Source: Pseudomaricurvus alcaniphilus
GTDB taxonomy: Bacteria; Pseudomonadota; Gammaproteobacteria; Pseudomonadales; Cellvibrionaceae
Direction of reading: 5' to 3'
Assembly (NCBI RefSeq): GCF_011440395.1
Contig: NZ_JAAOIX010000004.1
Coordinates: 186,001-250,000 of the forward strand
Length of the DNA stretch: 64,000 nt
Positions 9,968-18,855 of this stretch are shown piece after piece (within the stretch, counting starts at the first letter, position 1; each line of letters starts with the position of its first letter). A program made the translations under genes and the position numbers. The notes below the pieces were generated by a model. It saw only the letters and a program-made list of their open reading frames with translations, was not told the origin of the DNA and made no database searches.

Positions 9968-11032
9968 TCAGGGACAAGTTTCCCTGATGGCCACGGGCCA
10001 CGAATTCAACACCGCCTTCACCAGGGTGGCCAGGGGGATAGCGAAAAACACGCCCCAGAACCCCCACAATCCGCCAAACACCAATACCGCCAAAATAATT
10101 GCTACCGGGTGCAGATTGACGGCCTCCGAAAACAGCAATGGCACCAGCACATTACCATCCAGTGCCTGGATAATGGCATAGACAATCAACAGCGCATAAA
10201 AGTCACTGCCGATGCCCCACTGCAAAAAACCGATCAACAGCACCGGTATGGTAACGACTGCGGCACCAATATAGGGAATCACCACCGAAAAGCCCACCGC
10301 TACCCCCAGCAGCAGGGCGTAGTTGAGACCGAGAATAAAAAAGGATACGTAGGAGACAATCCCCACCAGCAGGATTTCGATCACTTTGCCGCGCACGTAG
10401 TTGGTAACCTGATCGTTCATTTCCTGCCAAATGCGGTTCATCACCGGCCGCCGGCTGGGCAGGAAAGACCCCAACCAGCGCAATATCTGGTCGCTGTCCT
10501 TGAGGAAAAAAAACACCAGAATGGGCAGAAGTATCATATAGATCAGCACCCCCAACAGAACCGGCAAGTTTGCCACCGAAAAGGTCAGGACCCCCTGGCC
10601 TAAAGTACGCAATTCACTGCCGACGGAGTTCATTATCTCGCGCACTTGCTGCTCGCTCACCAGTTGCGGATATTTTTGCGGCAATAACAGCATTAGCTGT
10701 TGCCACTCGGTCAACATACGCGGAATTTCACCCACCAGGCGCGCCATTTGCTGCCACAGCACCGGCATCAGGTAGAAGAAGAAAATCGCCAGCAGGGTCA
10801 TTAACAACAAGGTGACGATTGCCACCGCCAACCAACGCGGCAAACGCCAGGTCGTCATTTTATCCACCAGCCCTTCCAGCAGAAAGGCGACGATCAGGCC
10901 GGTAATGGCCGGGGCGAGAATATTGCCCATGGTGAGAATAACCGCCATGCTGCCAATCAGCAGCAGCGCCAGCAACACCGCCTCTTCCTCGCCGAAGTAG
11001 CGATCCACCCAGCCCCTGATTACGCGCAACAT
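9968..11032 (-). CDS. AI-2E family transporter (PerM-like permease)
   Basis: 354 aa. A polytopic inner-membrane protein of the PerM/AI-2E transporter family: hydrophobic helices at the N-terminus, a central soluble stretch, then a C-terminal block of helices with family-typical FFLKDSDQILRWLGSFLP (about residues 171-188) and GxxxGF-rich segments. The substrate is not predictable; autoinducer-2 export is only a historical name for the family. I start at ATG 11032, with AGGGAG 8 bases upstream, rather than the TTG one codon earlier. The tusA stop lies 12 bp upstream, so the two genes are probably cotranscribed. Confidence 0.9.
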   Translation of the reverse strand: MLRVIRGWVDRYFGEEEAVLLALLLIGSMAVILTMGNILAPAITGLIVAFLLEGLVDKMTTWRLPRWLAVAIVTLLLMTLLAIFFFYLMPVLWQQMARLVGEIPRMLTEWQQLMLLLPQKYPQLVSEQQVREIMNSVGSELRTLGQGVLTFSVANLPVLLGVLIYMILLPILVFFFLKDSDQILRWLGSFLPSRRPVMNRIWQEMNDQVTNYVRGKVIEILLVGIVSYVSFFILGLNYALLLGVAVGFSVVIPYIGAAVVTIPVLLIGFLQWGIGSDFYALLIVYAIIQALDGNVLVPLLFSEAVNLHPVAIILAVLVFGGLWGFWGVFFAIPLATLVKAVLNSWPVAIRETCP

Positions 11033-11044
11033 CAATACAACTCC

Positions 11045-11263
11045 CTAAACCTTTTGCAACACATACAAATAAACCCCGTCCACCACCGTGCTCTGCAACA
11101 ACTCATGCCCGCTGAGCCTGGCAAAGGTGGCAAAGTCCCTGCGCGAGCCCGGGTCGGTGGCCATCACCCGCAGACGCTCTCCCGCCGACAGTTGATTCAA
11201 GGCCTGTTTGGCTTTTAACAAAGGTAGAGGGCACTGCAAGCCCCTGGCATCCAATTCCTGCAT
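11045..11263 (-). CDS. TusA/SirA-family sulfurtransferase
   Basis: 72 aa. TusA-like proteins carry a persulfide on the cysteine of an N-terminal CPxP motif and relay sulfur for tRNA thiolation or molybdenum-cofactor work. Here DARGLQCPLPLLKAK (residues 5-19) has the active cysteine C11. The length and beta-alpha pattern fit the whole family fold, with no extra domain. It sits directly upstream of a PerM-like permease in one transcription unit, and opposite an M48 protease gene. Whether it is the tRNA-specific TusA or a paralogue cannot be told from the sequence. Confidence 0.9.
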   Translation of the reverse strand: MQELDARGLQCPLPLLKAKQALNQLSAGERLRVMATDPGSRRDFATFARLSGHELLQSTVVDGVYLYVLQKV

Positions 11264-11500
11264 AAAACAGCTGATTATCGCAACTCAAATATCTGGTCAG
11301 ATTTATGGCAAACACGTCGGCACGGACTTTCTCCGCCAATTCGGGGTCTATATCCATCGGCTACGTATAATGTAGGACGCGTCTCCGTTCGACAATAGGC
11401 AGCCGCTAAAACTTCCAATTTACTTGCAGTTGGGCACAGGTGTGGAGCCAAAGCATTAACTGCGATAGAGTTAGCAGCACTTTTGCCAGGCAATCTATTT

Positions 11501-12955
11501 GTGTTTAACAGTCGTCAATACCGCAGCGCCACCCTTTTCCTGACACTTCTCCTGCTCGGCTGGGCCAGTGTCGGCACACGGGCGGCTGGCCTCAACCTGC
11601 CAGAGCTGGGAGACGCCTCATCGGCGATCGTCTCGCCACAACAGGAATACCAGCTCGGCCAGAGTTGGTTGCGCGCCTATCGCAGCCGGGTGCCGGTCTC
11701 CTCCGACCCCTTGCTGCACTCCTACATTGAAGACCTGCTCGCCACGCTGGCCAGAAGCAGCCAGCTGAAGGACCAGCGTCTCGACCTGGTGGTGGTGGAA
11801 AATCCCACCATGAATGCCTTCGCCGTTCCCGGCGGCGTGATCGGCGTGCACACCGGCCTGTTCCTGTTTGCCGAAACGGAAGCCCAGTTGGCCTCCGTGC
11901 TGGCCCACGAACTGGCCCACTTGAGCCAGCGCCACTTCGCCCGCGGGGTTGAGAAAAGGCAGCAGAACAGCATTCCCACCATGGCCGCCCTGCTGGCCAG
12001 CCTGGTACTGGCGGCAACCGCCGGGGGCGACGCCGGTATGGCCGCCATGACCGTCACCCAGGCCGCGGCGCTGGATGCCCAGCTGCGCTTCAGTCGCCAG
12101 AACGAACAGGAGGCCGACCGCATCGGCATGCTGACCATGGTCGAGGCCGGCAAAGACCCCTACGCGGTGCCGGCGATGTTCGAGCGCATGCTGCAATCGA
12201 CCCGCTACACACGCAAGCCACCGGAGTTCCTGCTGACCCACCCGATAACCGAGAGTCGCATCGCCGATTCCCTCAATCGGGCGCAGAAGTACCCGCGCCA
12301 GCAGTACGCCGACAACCTGGATTTCCACCTGATGCGCGCCCGCATTCACCTCAAGCACGACCAGACTGTGCAGGACTCGGTCAAGCGCTTTGCCGAGGAG
12401 TTGCGCGGCGAGAGCCTCTCCCACGATGCCAGTCGCTACGGCTTGACCCTGGCACTGACCAAGAGCAACCAAACCGAGCGCGCCCGGGAAACCCTGGCCC
12501 CGCTGCTGCGGGACTACCCCGACAAGCCCGCCTTTGTGATCGCCCAGGCCGACATCGAGGCGGCCGCGGGCAACCTCGAGCAAGCGCTGGCCATTATAAA
12601 AGCCGGCTTGCAGCAACAGCCGCAATTGCACGCCTACAATGTGCGCTACGCCGAACTGCTGATGGAGGCTGGCCGCTACGCCCTGGCTGAAGAGGTGCTG
12701 TTAAAACACGTGCGGCGGGTGCCGAAAAACGATTACGTCTGGTACCTGCTGGCAGAAGTACACGGCCTGGCAGGCAACATTCTCGGCGTGCACGAAGCCC
12801 GGGCCGAGTACTACCTGCTCAACGGTGTGTTCGACAAGGCCCAACAGCAACTGCAGAACGCCCTCAAGCTGACCGCCGGCAACTACCAGAAAACCGCCAT
12901 TCTGCAGGAAAAGCTCAAGCAGGTGACCAAGATGCAACAGGAGCGGGATCTATAG
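11501..12955 (+). CDS. M48 family metalloprotease with TPR region (BepA-like)
   Basis: About 484 aa. Relatives such as BepA are periplasmic proteases and chaperones in outer-membrane protein assembly. A signal peptide (ATLFLTLLLLGWASVGTRAA) is followed by the M48 domain with zinc motif HELAH (residues 136-140) and the distal ligand in NEQEADRIG (E204). The C-terminal third is alpha-helical with TPR-like repeats (EQALAIIKAGLQQQP, YALAEEVLLKH). The start is uncertain: GTG 11501 (AGG 10 bases upstream) is chosen over TTG 11483, because it gives a shorter, typical signal peptide. The gene is divergent from tusA across about 240 bp and appears monocistronic. Confidence 0.92.
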   Translation: MFNSRQYRSATLFLTLLLLGWASVGTRAAGLNLPELGDASSAIVSPQQEYQLGQSWLRAYRSRVPVSSDPLLHSYIEDLLATLARSSQLKDQRLDLVVVENPTMNAFAVPGGVIGVHTGLFLFAETEAQLASVLAHELAHLSQRHFARGVEKRQQNSIPTMAALLASLVLAATAGGDAGMAAMTVTQAAALDAQLRFSRQNEQEADRIGMLTMVEAGKDPYAVPAMFERMLQSTRYTRKPPEFLLTHPITESRIADSLNRAQKYPRQQYADNLDFHLMRARIHLKHDQTVQDSVKRFAEELRGESLSHDASRYGLTLALTKSNQTERARETLAPLLRDYPDKPAFVIAQADIEAAAGNLEQALAIIKAGLQQQPQLHAYNVRYAELLMEAGRYALAEEVLLKHVRRVPKNDYVWYLLAEVHGLAGNILGVHEARAEYYLLNGVFDKAQQQLQNALKLTAGNYQKTAILQEKLKQVTKMQQERDL

Positions 12956-13124
12956 AGCCCTGGCCTCCGGCGATGGGTGCGGCTGGGCATATATGGAACC
13001 TCGGCGAGTCTTGAAAGCAAGTCCCTGGAGCCAGGCGGGGAGCAAAGCTGCTGTCCCAAGGGCTACAGAGTATATGTTTACTATCGCCGATAGCTGGCCT
13101 ATTCATAGGCGTAATTAGGAAAGA

Positions 13125-13394
13125 TTAATAGTGGGGCGGGGGCTGGTCGACGGCACTGCCCGGCGCCTGTTCCTCCCGGGATTCCAGCTGCCTGAACTTG
13201 TCCGCCAGCAGCAACAGCTGTCGCTGCTGGGTCAGTAGCAATTGATCCTGCTCAGTGACGACTTTATCCAGCGCCGCCAAAGTATCGGCTTGAAACTCCA
13301 GCCGGGCTTGTAAATCTTCAACGTCGCGCTGCAAATCCAGCAGCCGCTGCCGGTCCAGTTCTTGTGCCGCAAGGTCTCGCTTCATATCAACCAT
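13125..13394 (-). CDS. slyX: SlyX family protein
   Basis: 89 aa. A short coiled-coil protein with heptad-like leucines through residues 12-70 and the characteristic C-terminal PPPHY. The function of SlyX is unknown. The start codon lies 7 bp after the stop of the serine hydrolase gene, so the pair is likely translated from one mRNA. No terminator was recognised in the 169 bp between it and the convergent M48 protease gene. Confidence 0.88.
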   Translation of the reverse strand: MVDMKRDLAAQELDRQRLLDLQRDVEDLQARLEFQADTLAALDKVVTEQDQLLLTQQRQLLLLADKFRQLESREEQAPGSAVDQPPPHY

Positions 13395-13401
13395 CTCTTA
13401 T

Positions 13402-14556
13402 TCAACCTCGCAGTGCCCGGTAGACAGCGCTGAGCAGATGCTCCGCCCGCTCATCCAGTAAAATGTACTGGCCCATGGCCCGGCTGACATAACCGAAGCC
13501 AAAGCCCTCGCCGGCATCGGCGTAACCCAGGGAGCCACCAGCGCCCGGATGGCAAAAGTATTTTTGCGCACGAATGCCGGCCGGCAGCAGGCGCATAAAT
13601 CCCAGCGCAAAGCTGATCTCGCTGTGGAGGATTTTGTCCATCGCGCTGGATTGCTCCTGCCAGCAACCGGTCCGTGCCGCTGCCGACAGCAGCCGCTCAT
13701 CGTCCAGGTCGGCCAGGGAACCGTAGATGGCGGCCAGGTCCAGCGCCGACGCGTGGCCATTGGCGGCCGGAATCTGGGCGCTGCGCCAGGCGGGCTTATT
13801 GGTGCCCATCATCAGCGTCGGTGGATTGGCAAACGCGCGGTTGACCACCCCCCGAGGGTCAGCGCGCATAATTTCCATAAGGCTGCTGCCGACAACTTTC
13901 TGTGGCTGGCGCAGCGGCCCCATTTCCGCCAGCCCGGAATGCTGCTCCGGGTCGACACCAAACACCAACTGGCTGGCAACCGGCCCGGTAATATTGGCCT
14001 GCACGTAATCGTTGAAGCTGCTGGCGCCGCTGATCCGGCACACCACCTCCCCCAACAGCCAGCCAAAGATCATGGGTGAGTAACCCTGCTCACTGCCGGG
14101 TGTCCACCAGGGCGACTCGGCCGCCACCTGTTGCACTATGCCCTGCCAGTCGTAGATCAGGTCGTCGGCCAGCCGCGGGTGGAACGCATTCAACCCCGCG
14201 CGATGGCAGAGGACATCGCGCACCCGAATGGCATCCTTGCCGTGACAGCCAAATTCCGGCCAGACATCGGCGATGGCCGTATCCAGCGCCAGCTGGCCGC
14301 GATCCACCAACTGCAGCACGGCCAGCGCCACCACCCCCTTGGAGGCGGAAAAGATATTGCAGCGAGTATCCTCCTGCCAGGCCTGGCTCCCCGCCCGGTC
14401 GCGCTCGCCGGCCCACAGATTGACCACAGTTTCACCGTGCGCTTGCACCGCTACCGCCGCGCCCACCTCGCCAAAGGAGGCAAACAATTGCTGAAATGCC
14501 TCGCCGACTTCTTCGAACCCGGGGCTCAATTCACCTTGTATAGCAACCACATGCAC
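13402..14556 (-). CDS. serine hydrolase, beta-lactamase/EstB family
   Basis: 384 aa. Class C beta-lactamase fold esterase/peptidase. The nucleophile motif SxxK is S70-A-S-K73 in NIFSASKGVVAL. The second motif is YSP in EQGYSPMIFGWLLGE (about residue 156). The family CHRAGL block lies near residue 116, and an HPGAGGSLGYAD segment near the C-terminus stands for the third motif. No signal peptide is visible, so a cytoplasmic esterase-type enzyme is more likely than a true beta-lactamase. Translation starts at GTG 14556. slyX follows at 7 bp. Confidence 0.88.
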   Translation of the reverse strand: MHVVAIQGELSPGFEEVGEAFQQLFASFGEVGAAVAVQAHGETVVNLWAGERDRAGSQAWQEDTRCNIFSASKGVVALAVLQLVDRGQLALDTAIADVWPEFGCHGKDAIRVRDVLCHRAGLNAFHPRLADDLIYDWQGIVQQVAAESPWWTPGSEQGYSPMIFGWLLGEVVCRISGASSFNDYVQANITGPVASQLVFGVDPEQHSGLAEMGPLRQPQKVVGSSLMEIMRADPRGVVNRAFANPPTLMMGTNKPAWRSAQIPAANGHASALDLAAIYGSLADLDDERLLSAAARTGCWQEQSSAMDKILHSEISFALGFMRLLPAGIRAQKYFCHPGAGGSLGYADAGEGFGFGYVSRAMGQYILLDERAEHLLSAVYRALRG

Positions 14557-14697
14557 TCACTTTCATCATCCATCCAATATTGCCCGCCAGCCCGCGCAAA
14601 CCCCGGCGCGCGATCCCACTGTAACGCAACTGACACCAGCTGTTCACGGCCTCGCAACGAAACCTTCACAGTTGCGTCACAGCCCGGCGGCACTCTT

Positions 14698-15000
14698 TAA
14701 AGGGCACATCTAATAATTGCTCGCGACCTCTGGCTTTCAGGAAATTCGGCTGGCAAGGCGCGCGATTGAGTCGGACTGGTTGTCCGGCGAATGAGCGCAA
14801 CGCTGCTAGCGGGATTTCCTGAAAGCCCCGAAGGGCGCGGCCTGAGCGGCACCATTACTGCGTTGCCTTGCTCGCAAAGGACAACCGGAACGCCGGACCG
14901 CCGATACGTCGGACCGAGCCTTTGCCTTCGCAAGGCGCCTTGTAATGGCGCCGCTCAGATTGCGCAGAGGCTGCGATCAATTATTAGAGGTGCCCTAAAC
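14698..15000. mobile_element. MITE-like palindromic repeat element (complete copy)
   Basis: About 300 bp with terminal inverted repeats: left GGGCACATCTAATAATTG (14702-14719) and right, read inward on the other strand, GGGCACCTCTAATAATTG, differing by one base. A TAAA on each side could be a 4-bp target duplication. Inside are two nested palindromes: GGCTTTCAGGAAAT (14732-14745) against ATTTCCTGAAAGC (14814-14826), and CTGAGCGGCACCATTAC (14843-14859) against GTAATGGCGCCGCTCAG (14942-14958). No coding frame of known type is present. It fills most of the 484-bp gap between the serine hydrolase and LpxH-like genes. Partial relatives occur at 33341-33472 and 61503-61592. Non-autonomous element is the best reading; a structured RNA is an alternative. 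Confidence 0.75.
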
Positions 15001-15040
15001 TCAACCATCAATTGTAACAGCTCTGCTGCGAGGATAAATC

Positions 15041-15943
15041 ATGGAAAAACATCGCACGCTGTGGATTTCAGACGTTCACCTGGGCACCAAGGACTGCAAG
15101 GCAGACCTGTTGAACGACTTTTTAAAGCAGAACCGGGCCGAGAAGATCTACCTGGTTGGCGATATTGTCGATGGCTGGAATATGAAAACCGGCGTCTATT
15201 GGCGGCGCGACTTCAATCGCGTGCTGCGGCGCCTGCTGACCCTGTCCAAACGCGGCGTACAGATCGACTATATAACCGGCAACCACGACGAGTTCCTGCG
15301 CCGCTTCGCCAACAACCGCTTCGACAACATTCATTTACTCAACCGCGCGCTGCACACCACCGCCGACGGCCGCCGACTGCTGGTTATCCACGGCGATCAA
15401 TTTGACGGTTTGACCCGCTGTCATCAGTGGCTGAAGTTCTTTGGCGACCGCGGCAACGCCCTGCTGATGCTGCTCAATCGGGCCTACAATGCCCTGCGGG
15501 CAAAATACGGCTACGGCTACTGGTCGCTGGCGGGCTACATCAAGACCCACATTCCCCGCGCCAAGACCTATATCCAGGATTACGAGGAAAGCGTGGCCAA
15601 GGCGGCGCAAAAACAGGGCTTCGACGGTGTGGTTTGCGGCCATATCCACCACCCGGCCAGCAAGCGCATCGGTGGGGTGGACTACTACAACACCGGCGAC
15701 TGGGTGGATTCCTGCAGCGCCATTGCCGAAGACTTCGATGGCAATATGCGCCTGCTTTGCTGGCAACAGCGCGCTACCCGGCCGCTGGACGCGATCGATA
15801 CAAGCATCGATGAAATTGAGGATATGCTGGCGCCCATACCGGTGCCGGTGACCGGTAAAACGTCCATCGCTGCGGCCGCCGCCAACCAATCCGCCGACGC
15901 CGAACTGGAGCGCAAAGCGCCGGCAATGATCATGCCGCTGTAA
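15041..15943 (+). CDS. metallophosphoesterase, UDP-2,3-diacylglucosamine diphosphatase-like
   Basis: 300 aa. A calcineurin-like two-metal phosphoesterase of the LpxH-related group; LpxH hydrolyses UDP-diacylglucosamine in lipid A synthesis. The metal ligands are all visible: D11 and H13 in SDVHLG, D41 in GDIVD, N81 and H82 in GNHDE, H117 in VIHGDQFD, and H201/H203 in GHIHHP. The length is greater than E. coli LpxH (about 240), with a 60-residue C-terminal tail. That is typical of a common gammaproteobacterial paralogue, so lipid A specificity is likely but not proven. A repeat element lies immediately upstream. Confidence 0.87.
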   Translation: MEKHRTLWISDVHLGTKDCKADLLNDFLKQNRAEKIYLVGDIVDGWNMKTGVYWRRDFNRVLRRLLTLSKRGVQIDYITGNHDEFLRRFANNRFDNIHLLNRALHTTADGRRLLVIHGDQFDGLTRCHQWLKFFGDRGNALLMLLNRAYNALRAKYGYGYWSLAGYIKTHIPRAKTYIQDYEESVAKAAQKQGFDGVVCGHIHHPASKRIGGVDYYNTGDWVDSCSAIAEDFDGNMRLLCWQQRATRPLDAIDTSIDEIEDMLAPIPVPVTGKTSIAAAAANQSADAELERKAPAMIMPL

Positions 15944-15966
15944 TCTCTGCCGCGACGGGCAGCGCC

Positions 15967-16824
15967 CTAACCGGACTGCCCGGGTGGCTGGTCCGGCACC
16001 GCCGCCTCCGGTTTTTTACTGAGGTCGTGGCCACACTTCTTGCAGTAGACGGCGTCGCTGTCATGACCGGGATGGGTGCAGCTTGGGCACAAGCGGTTAC
16101 TGCGCTCGCGCTGCATTTCCGCCGCCAACTCCGCAGTCAGGATACCGGTGGGAATGGCAATAATCGAGTAGCCGGTCAACATGGCCGCCGAAGCGATAAT
16201 CTGCCCGACCACCGTTTGCGGAGTAATGTCACCATAGCCAACCGTGGTGATGGTGACGATGGTCCAATAAACACTTTTCGGGATACTGGTAAAACCGTGC
16301 TCCGGCCCTTCCACCAGGAACATCAGCGAACCAAAGATGGTCGACAATACCAGCACCGAGGAAAAGAACACCAGGATCTTGCGGCGCGCCATGCTCATCG
16401 CCCGCAACAGGATATTGGCCTCCGACAGGTACTTCACCAGCTTCAATACCCGGAACACTCGCAGCACCCGCAACAAGCGGATAATCAGCAGGTAGTTCAT
16501 ATTGCTGAGGAAAATACCCAGGTAGGAAGGCAGTATCGCCAGCAGGTCGACGACGCCATAAAAGCTGCGCATATAGCGCCAGCGATCCGGCGCACAGTAG
16601 ATGCGCACCGCGTACTCCAGGGTAAACAGGCCGGTGAAGGTCCACTCCAGAACGCTGAGCAAACCGCCAAAGTGATCGGAGATCCGGTCCACCGACTCCA
16701 GGATCATGGCCAGCACGCTCAGGCAGATCATATAGATCAACACCATATCGAAGCGCTTGCCCGCGGGCGTATTGGTGCCGAAGATAACGGTGTAGAGTTT
16801 TTCCTGCAGGGCTGAGCGGGGCAT
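15967..16824 (-). CDS. voltage-gated potassium channel-like ion transporter with C-terminal zinc ribbon
   Basis: 285 aa. Six-helix voltage-gated channel architecture: S1 about 24-43, an S4-like helix at 114-133 with arginines every third residue (IIRLLRVLRVFRVLKLVKYL), a pore loop and the K+ selectivity filter TTVGYGD (193-199), then S6. The tail has two CxxC pairs (C246/C249 and C261/C264) forming a zinc ribbon, an unusual ending for a Kv-type bacterial channel. I choose ATG 16824 because AGGAA lies 6 bases upstream; an in-frame GTG exists at 16875. The gene is convergent with the lpxH-like gene (23 bp apart). Confidence 0.88.
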   Translation of the reverse strand: MPRSALQEKLYTVIFGTNTPAGKRFDMVLIYMICLSVLAMILESVDRISDHFGGLLSVLEWTFTGLFTLEYAVRIYCAPDRWRYMRSFYGVVDLLAILPSYLGIFLSNMNYLLIIRLLRVLRVFRVLKLVKYLSEANILLRAMSMARRKILVFFSSVLVLSTIFGSLMFLVEGPEHGFTSIPKSVYWTIVTITTVGYGDITPQTVVGQIIASAAMLTGYSIIAIPTGILTAELAAEMQRERSNRLCPSCTHPGHDSDAVYCKKCGHDLSKKPEAAVPDQPPGQSG

Positions 16825-16984
16825 AGCCGGTTCCTGAGTATTGACCCCGCCATTTAACCAGTTCAGCCGCGGCACCGCCAGTCACCGCGCCACCGTCTCT
16901 GCTGGCGGCTCGTCGACCGAGGCTTTGCGCGGCAGCGGCAACTGGTTAGAATAACGCCTTTTCCAGCTGCCCCCGGAGCCTCAC

Positions 16985-17317
16985 TTGGCACTCGTTATCA
17001 AACCGCTGCGCTGCCCATACTGCAACGAGCCCATCGACAAAAACCTGCTGCGCCGCCACGGCCTGCTGCAAACCTTTCTCAAGCGCAAGCCGTTTCCCTG
17101 TCCCCACTGCCAGAAGTCGGTGGTCTTCCCGGAGCAGGCCGACACCGTGCTGTCGATGGGGATCTTCGTTGCCGTTATCCTGGCGCCGCTGTTCCATTTT
17201 TGGGAGCTGGACTTTATCAGCAGCACCCACCTGTTTGGCCTCGGCACAGCCATTATCGTCGCCGGCCTGTTTACCCAGAAGTTGAGCAAGGCACCATCCT
17301 CCGGAGCGAAGCAATGA
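16985..17317 (+). CDS. small zinc-ribbon membrane protein, unknown function
   Basis: 110 aa. The N-terminal part has two cysteine pairs (CPYC at 10-13 and CPHC at 39-42), as in a zinc ribbon, followed by two predicted membrane segments (about 56-73 and 80-97). It starts at TTG 16985 with GGAG 7 bases before. Its stop overlaps the start of the Sui1-like gene by ATGA, so the two are translationally coupled. I do not recognise the family. The coupling suggests a link to translation or ribosome stress only by position. Confidence 0.7.
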   Translation: MALVIKPLRCPYCNEPIDKNLLRRHGLLQTFLKRKPFPCPHCQKSVVFPEQADTVLSMGIFVAVILAPLFHFWELDFISSTHLFGLGTAIIVAGLFTQKLSKAPSSGAKQ

Positions 17318-17640
17318 GCAAAAACAGTAAACTGGTGTATTCCACTGACCGCGGACGCATTAAAGACGACGCCGGCAGCCCCGCCGCCGTTGATCGCGGT
17401 GACGGCACCGTGCGCCTGCTGCGGGAGACCAAGGGCAGGAAGGGTAAGGGGGTAACCCTGGTCACCGGCCTGGGCCTGGGAGGCGCCGAACTGAAGGAAC
17501 TGGCCAAATTGCTGAAACAGAAGTGTGCCGTGGGCGGCGCCATCAAAGACGGGGTGATTGAAATCCAGACCGACGACCGGGAGAAAATCAAATCCCTGCT
17601 GGAAGCAAAGGGCTTTCAGGTCAAATTGGCCGGCGCCTAG
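17314..17640 (+). CDS. yciH: Sui1/eIF1-family translation factor (YciH)
   Basis: 108 aa. Bacterial homologue of eukaryotic eIF1, implicated in start-codon fidelity. The Sui1 domain spans about residues 35-105, with the GLGLGGAELKELAKLLKQK core and the KSLLEAKGFQVKLAG C-terminus. The frame is open further upstream, but ATG 17314, overlapping the preceding stop codon, gives the family N-terminus MSKNSKLVYSTDRGRI. It is probably read by reinitiation after the small zinc-ribbon protein. Confidence 0.92.
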   Translation: MSKNSKLVYSTDRGRIKDDAGSPAAVDRGDGTVRLLRETKGRKGKGVTLVTGLGLGGAELKELAKLLKQKCAVGGAIKDGVIEIQTDDREKIKSLLEAKGFQVKLAGA

Positions 17641-17754
17641 GGCCTCTTTCGCAGCGAGCCGAGCGCCACATATCTGGCTCATTCCTTGCATTGTCATAGG
17701 TTGCAACCCGTAACCGCCACATTTTTGGCAACCCGCAACCCAGAGAGCAGCACG

Positions 17755-18279
17755 ATGCAACCTACCGATTTCTGGCCCCTGATCGACACCGCCGTGAAAA
17801 TCGCCCTCGGCGCGTCCATTGCCGGCCTGAGCCTATGGCTCAGCCAGCATCGCTCCAACCTCAACAAACCCCACAGTAACCGCCGCATCGACATACTCGA
17901 GGCGGTGTCCAGCGACGTTGGCAACGTCAACCACATATTCGCCAAATATTCGTCGCTGGTGATCGAATCAACTCGCTTTGGCGGGCGCTGGCCCCAGGCG
18001 CGCAAGGAAGAACTGGCCAAGGTCAACAGCGAACTGGTGGACGAGTTTCGCAAGATTGCCGACGCCGAAGCGCGCTTGTTGATGCTGGGGGAGAAAGCCC
18101 TGGAGAAAACCCTGCGCCTGTACGGTGCCAGGATAGCCCAGTTTCGCAAACAGGTGTACGTGGGGCGCCAGGACATCAGCGAACAGGAAATTGTCCGCCT
18201 GAAACAGGAAATCCTGCAACTGCGCGAACAGTTTTATGACATCCTCAGCCACAAATATGATCGATTACTGGCCAGCTAG
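17755..18279 (+). CDS. hypothetical membrane-anchored protein
   Basis: 174 aa. One N-terminal transmembrane helix (about residues 12-30, KIALGASIAGLSLWL) is followed by a mostly alpha-helical, charged cytoplasmic region with coiled-coil character. No motif or family is recognised. ATG 17755 is preceded by GAGAG at a fitting distance; the upstream extension to 17686 lacks such a site. It stands alone between yciH and another orphan gene. Confidence 0.65.
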   Translation: MQPTDFWPLIDTAVKIALGASIAGLSLWLSQHRSNLNKPHSNRRIDILEAVSSDVGNVNHIFAKYSSLVIESTRFGGRWPQARKEELAKVNSELVDEFRKIADAEARLLMLGEKALEKTLRLYGARIAQFRKQVYVGRQDISEQEIVRLKQEILQLREQFYDILSHKYDRLLAS

Positions 18280-18402
18280 GCTCACCAGGAGCCAACAAAG
18301 CCTTTAACCACATAATATTTCCGGTTATATTGCGGCTACGCCAAAAGGCCTCGAGCGACAGACGCCGGGCCTGGCGGCATATCCTTATCACCGGGTAATT
18401 GC

Positions 18403-18855
18403 ATGCGTCCCAAAGAAATCGCGATCGTCGCCATTGGCGCCATTGTCCTGACCAACCTGTCGGTGGTCGGCACCCTGTTCGCCACCGGCCACTTTTCCAG
18501 CGACCCGCCCGCCGCCAGCGAAGTGCCGCAAGACGAGCCGGAAAACCCGGATCCGGCCGTGACTGAGGCGGTACCACCCCCCCCCGAGCCGAAACCGGCA
18601 CTGCACTCCATGTCACAGGCCATGTACATCTGCGAGGACAAGGTGGTCAGCAGCAACAGCGGCAAGCATATTGCCTATGAGCTGGACCCGGTCGCCAGCC
18701 GCTTTAGCGAAGAAGAGCAGGTGTACCGGATCTTTATTGAAACCAAGACCATCAGCCGGGTCGACGCTCCCCAGGAAACCGCCAAAGTCAGCTGTGAAGT
18801 GGCGGCAGAGACCATGTCCATCGTCGGCTACAAGGCCATGAAAAACAAAAACTGA
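18403..18855 (+). CDS. hypothetical single-pass membrane protein with proline-rich stalk
   Basis: 150 aa. An uncleaved anchor or signal segment (IAIVAIGAIVLTNLSVVGTLF, in the first 27 residues) is followed by an acidic Pro-rich stalk (about 33-66) and a small C-terminal domain holding two cysteines (CEDK and VSCEV) that could form a disulfide in the periplasm. The family is not recognised. It is convergent with accA, whose terminator lies about 100 bp downstream. Confidence 0.65.
   Translation: MRPKEIAIVAIGAIVLTNLSVVGTLFATGHFSSDPPAASEVPQDEPENPDPAVTEAVPPPPEPKPALHSMSQAMYICEDKVVSSNSGKHIAYELDPVASRFSEEEQVYRIFIETKTISRVDAPQETAKVSCEVAAETMSIVGYKAMKNKN

Noticed and set aside
13402-14556. Antibiotic-resistance beta-lactamase
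   Set aside because: SxxK is present, but there is no signal peptide and the motifs fit EstB-type esterases; linkage to slyX suggests housekeeping.
14760-14960. Integron attC-like site
   Set aside because: Palindromic arms are present, but the GTTRRRY/RYYYAAC core boxes in the correct order are not, and no integrase gene is in the window.
14791-15405. Open frame starting in the repeat element and running into the LpxH-like gene
   Set aside because: Out of frame with the phosphoesterase and without recognisable content; the start lies in the palindromic element.
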